Source: Cytophagales bacterium (GTDB lineage: Bacteria > Bacteroidota > Bacteroidia > Cytophagales > Thermoflexibacteraceae). Taken from it: 41,739 nt of DNA. The notes below the pieces were generated by a model. The model made no database searches, was not told the DNA's origin, and was given only the letters and a program-made list of their open reading frames with translations. A program made the position numbers and the translations under genes. How positions within the stretch are numbered: the stretch's first letter is position 1; each line of letters starts with the position of its first letter. The stretch is taken from the NCBI GenBank assembly GCA_013297565.1, contig JAAFHK010000002.1, forward strand, positions 1-41,739, read 5' to 3'. Positions 41,534-41,739 of this stretch are shown here, one piece after another.

Positions 41534-41739
41534 TGAAAAGGCATTTTAGTACAAAATATGGGGATATTTTGGCACAAATACAAGCACTTGATCCTATCGA
41601 ATACGGCAAAACACGCAACTATATTGGTGGAAAAGTTAGCTATTTGTCGCCATATATTTCGCGCGGGGTGATCAGCACGAAGCAAGTTTTTCAAAGCCTA
41701 ATCAAAAGAGGATACGAACCCAAAAGCATCGAGGCATTT
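41533..41739 (+). CDS. Photolyase/cryptochrome-like FAD-binding protein (3' truncated by window)
   Basis: The first 69 residues are visible: an N-terminus MKRHFSTKYGDIL, then LDPIEYGKTRNYIGG, VSYLSPYISRGVISTKQVFQ. The YGKTRN...YLSPYISRGVIS segment marks the FAD-binding domain of deoxyribodipyrimidine photolyase-related proteins that lack the N-terminal antenna domain. It is coupled to the DUF2805 gene by a one-base overlap. It runs off the window. Confidence 0.85.
   Translation, partial: MKRHFSTKYGDILAQIQALDPIEYGKTRNYIGGKVSYLSPYISRGVISTKQVFQSLIKRGYEPKSIEAF

Overview
The window looks like a chromosomal segment of a Bacteroidota bacterium, most likely of the order Cytophagales. The reasons are low GC content, almost no Shine-Dalgarno sequences, several copies of the Bacteroidota promoter (TTTG, about 20-21 bases, then TAnnTTTG), many lipoproteins with short basic signal peptides, and large sensor proteins ending in SpoIIE-type PP2C phosphatases. 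These are inferences from sequence features; no database search was run.

Layout. (1) 1-17600: signalling and housekeeping. A truncated propeller/Y_Y_Y-GAF-SpoIIE sensor phosphatase enters from the left edge. It is followed by a GCS2-CBS fusion protein (minus strand), imidazolonepropionase hutI, a carboxypeptidase-like-domain SpoIIE phosphatase, a DUF58 protein, a probable lipoprotein, a TPR protein with a 1318-residue propeller-GAF-SpoIIE sensor (minus strand), and typA/bipA. (2) 17618-21760: an XRE regulator diverges from a four-gene set of unrecognised envelope proteins, namely two inner-membrane anchored proteins, a secreted coiled-coil protein, and a secreted propeller protein with an OmpA peptidoglycan-binding domain. 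(3) 21900-23639: two small gene pairs meet tail to tail. Their first members resemble C-terminal toxin modules of polymorphic toxins and their second members could be immunity proteins; a 48-residue membrane peptide gene heads one pair. (4) 23779-28063: a ferredoxin-NADP reductase of the thioredoxin-reductase type, a membrane protein, a beta-lactamase-fold lipoprotein lacking catalytic residues, a lone hisH, and a lipoprotein. (5) 28175-36241: a surface-glycan locus with an HpcH/HpaI aldolase, a Uma2 nuclease, a KdsB-like cytidylyltransferase, two paralogous zinc-ribbon methyltransferases, an SGNH protein, a 41-residue membrane peptide, an SDR epimerase and a GT-B-like protein. (6) 36319-41739: two paralogous overlapping lipoproteins, a 256-bp MITE-like element with perfect ends and target duplication, a tRNA-Leu(CAG) with a damaged acceptor stem, a 7TM-GAF-SpoIIE phosphatase, and a DUF2805 gene coupled to a photolyase-like gene that runs off the right edge.

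The points I consider most worth following are: the MITE beside the odd tRNA; the uncharacterised regulator plus envelope-protein cluster with adjoining toxin/immunity-like pairs; the glycan locus that may make and activate a non-Kdo ulosonic acid; four SpoIIE phosphatases with four different sensor ends in 41 kb and no visible anti-sigma kinase or STAS partner; and a dispersed two-hairpin repeat placed the same distance upstream of two genes.
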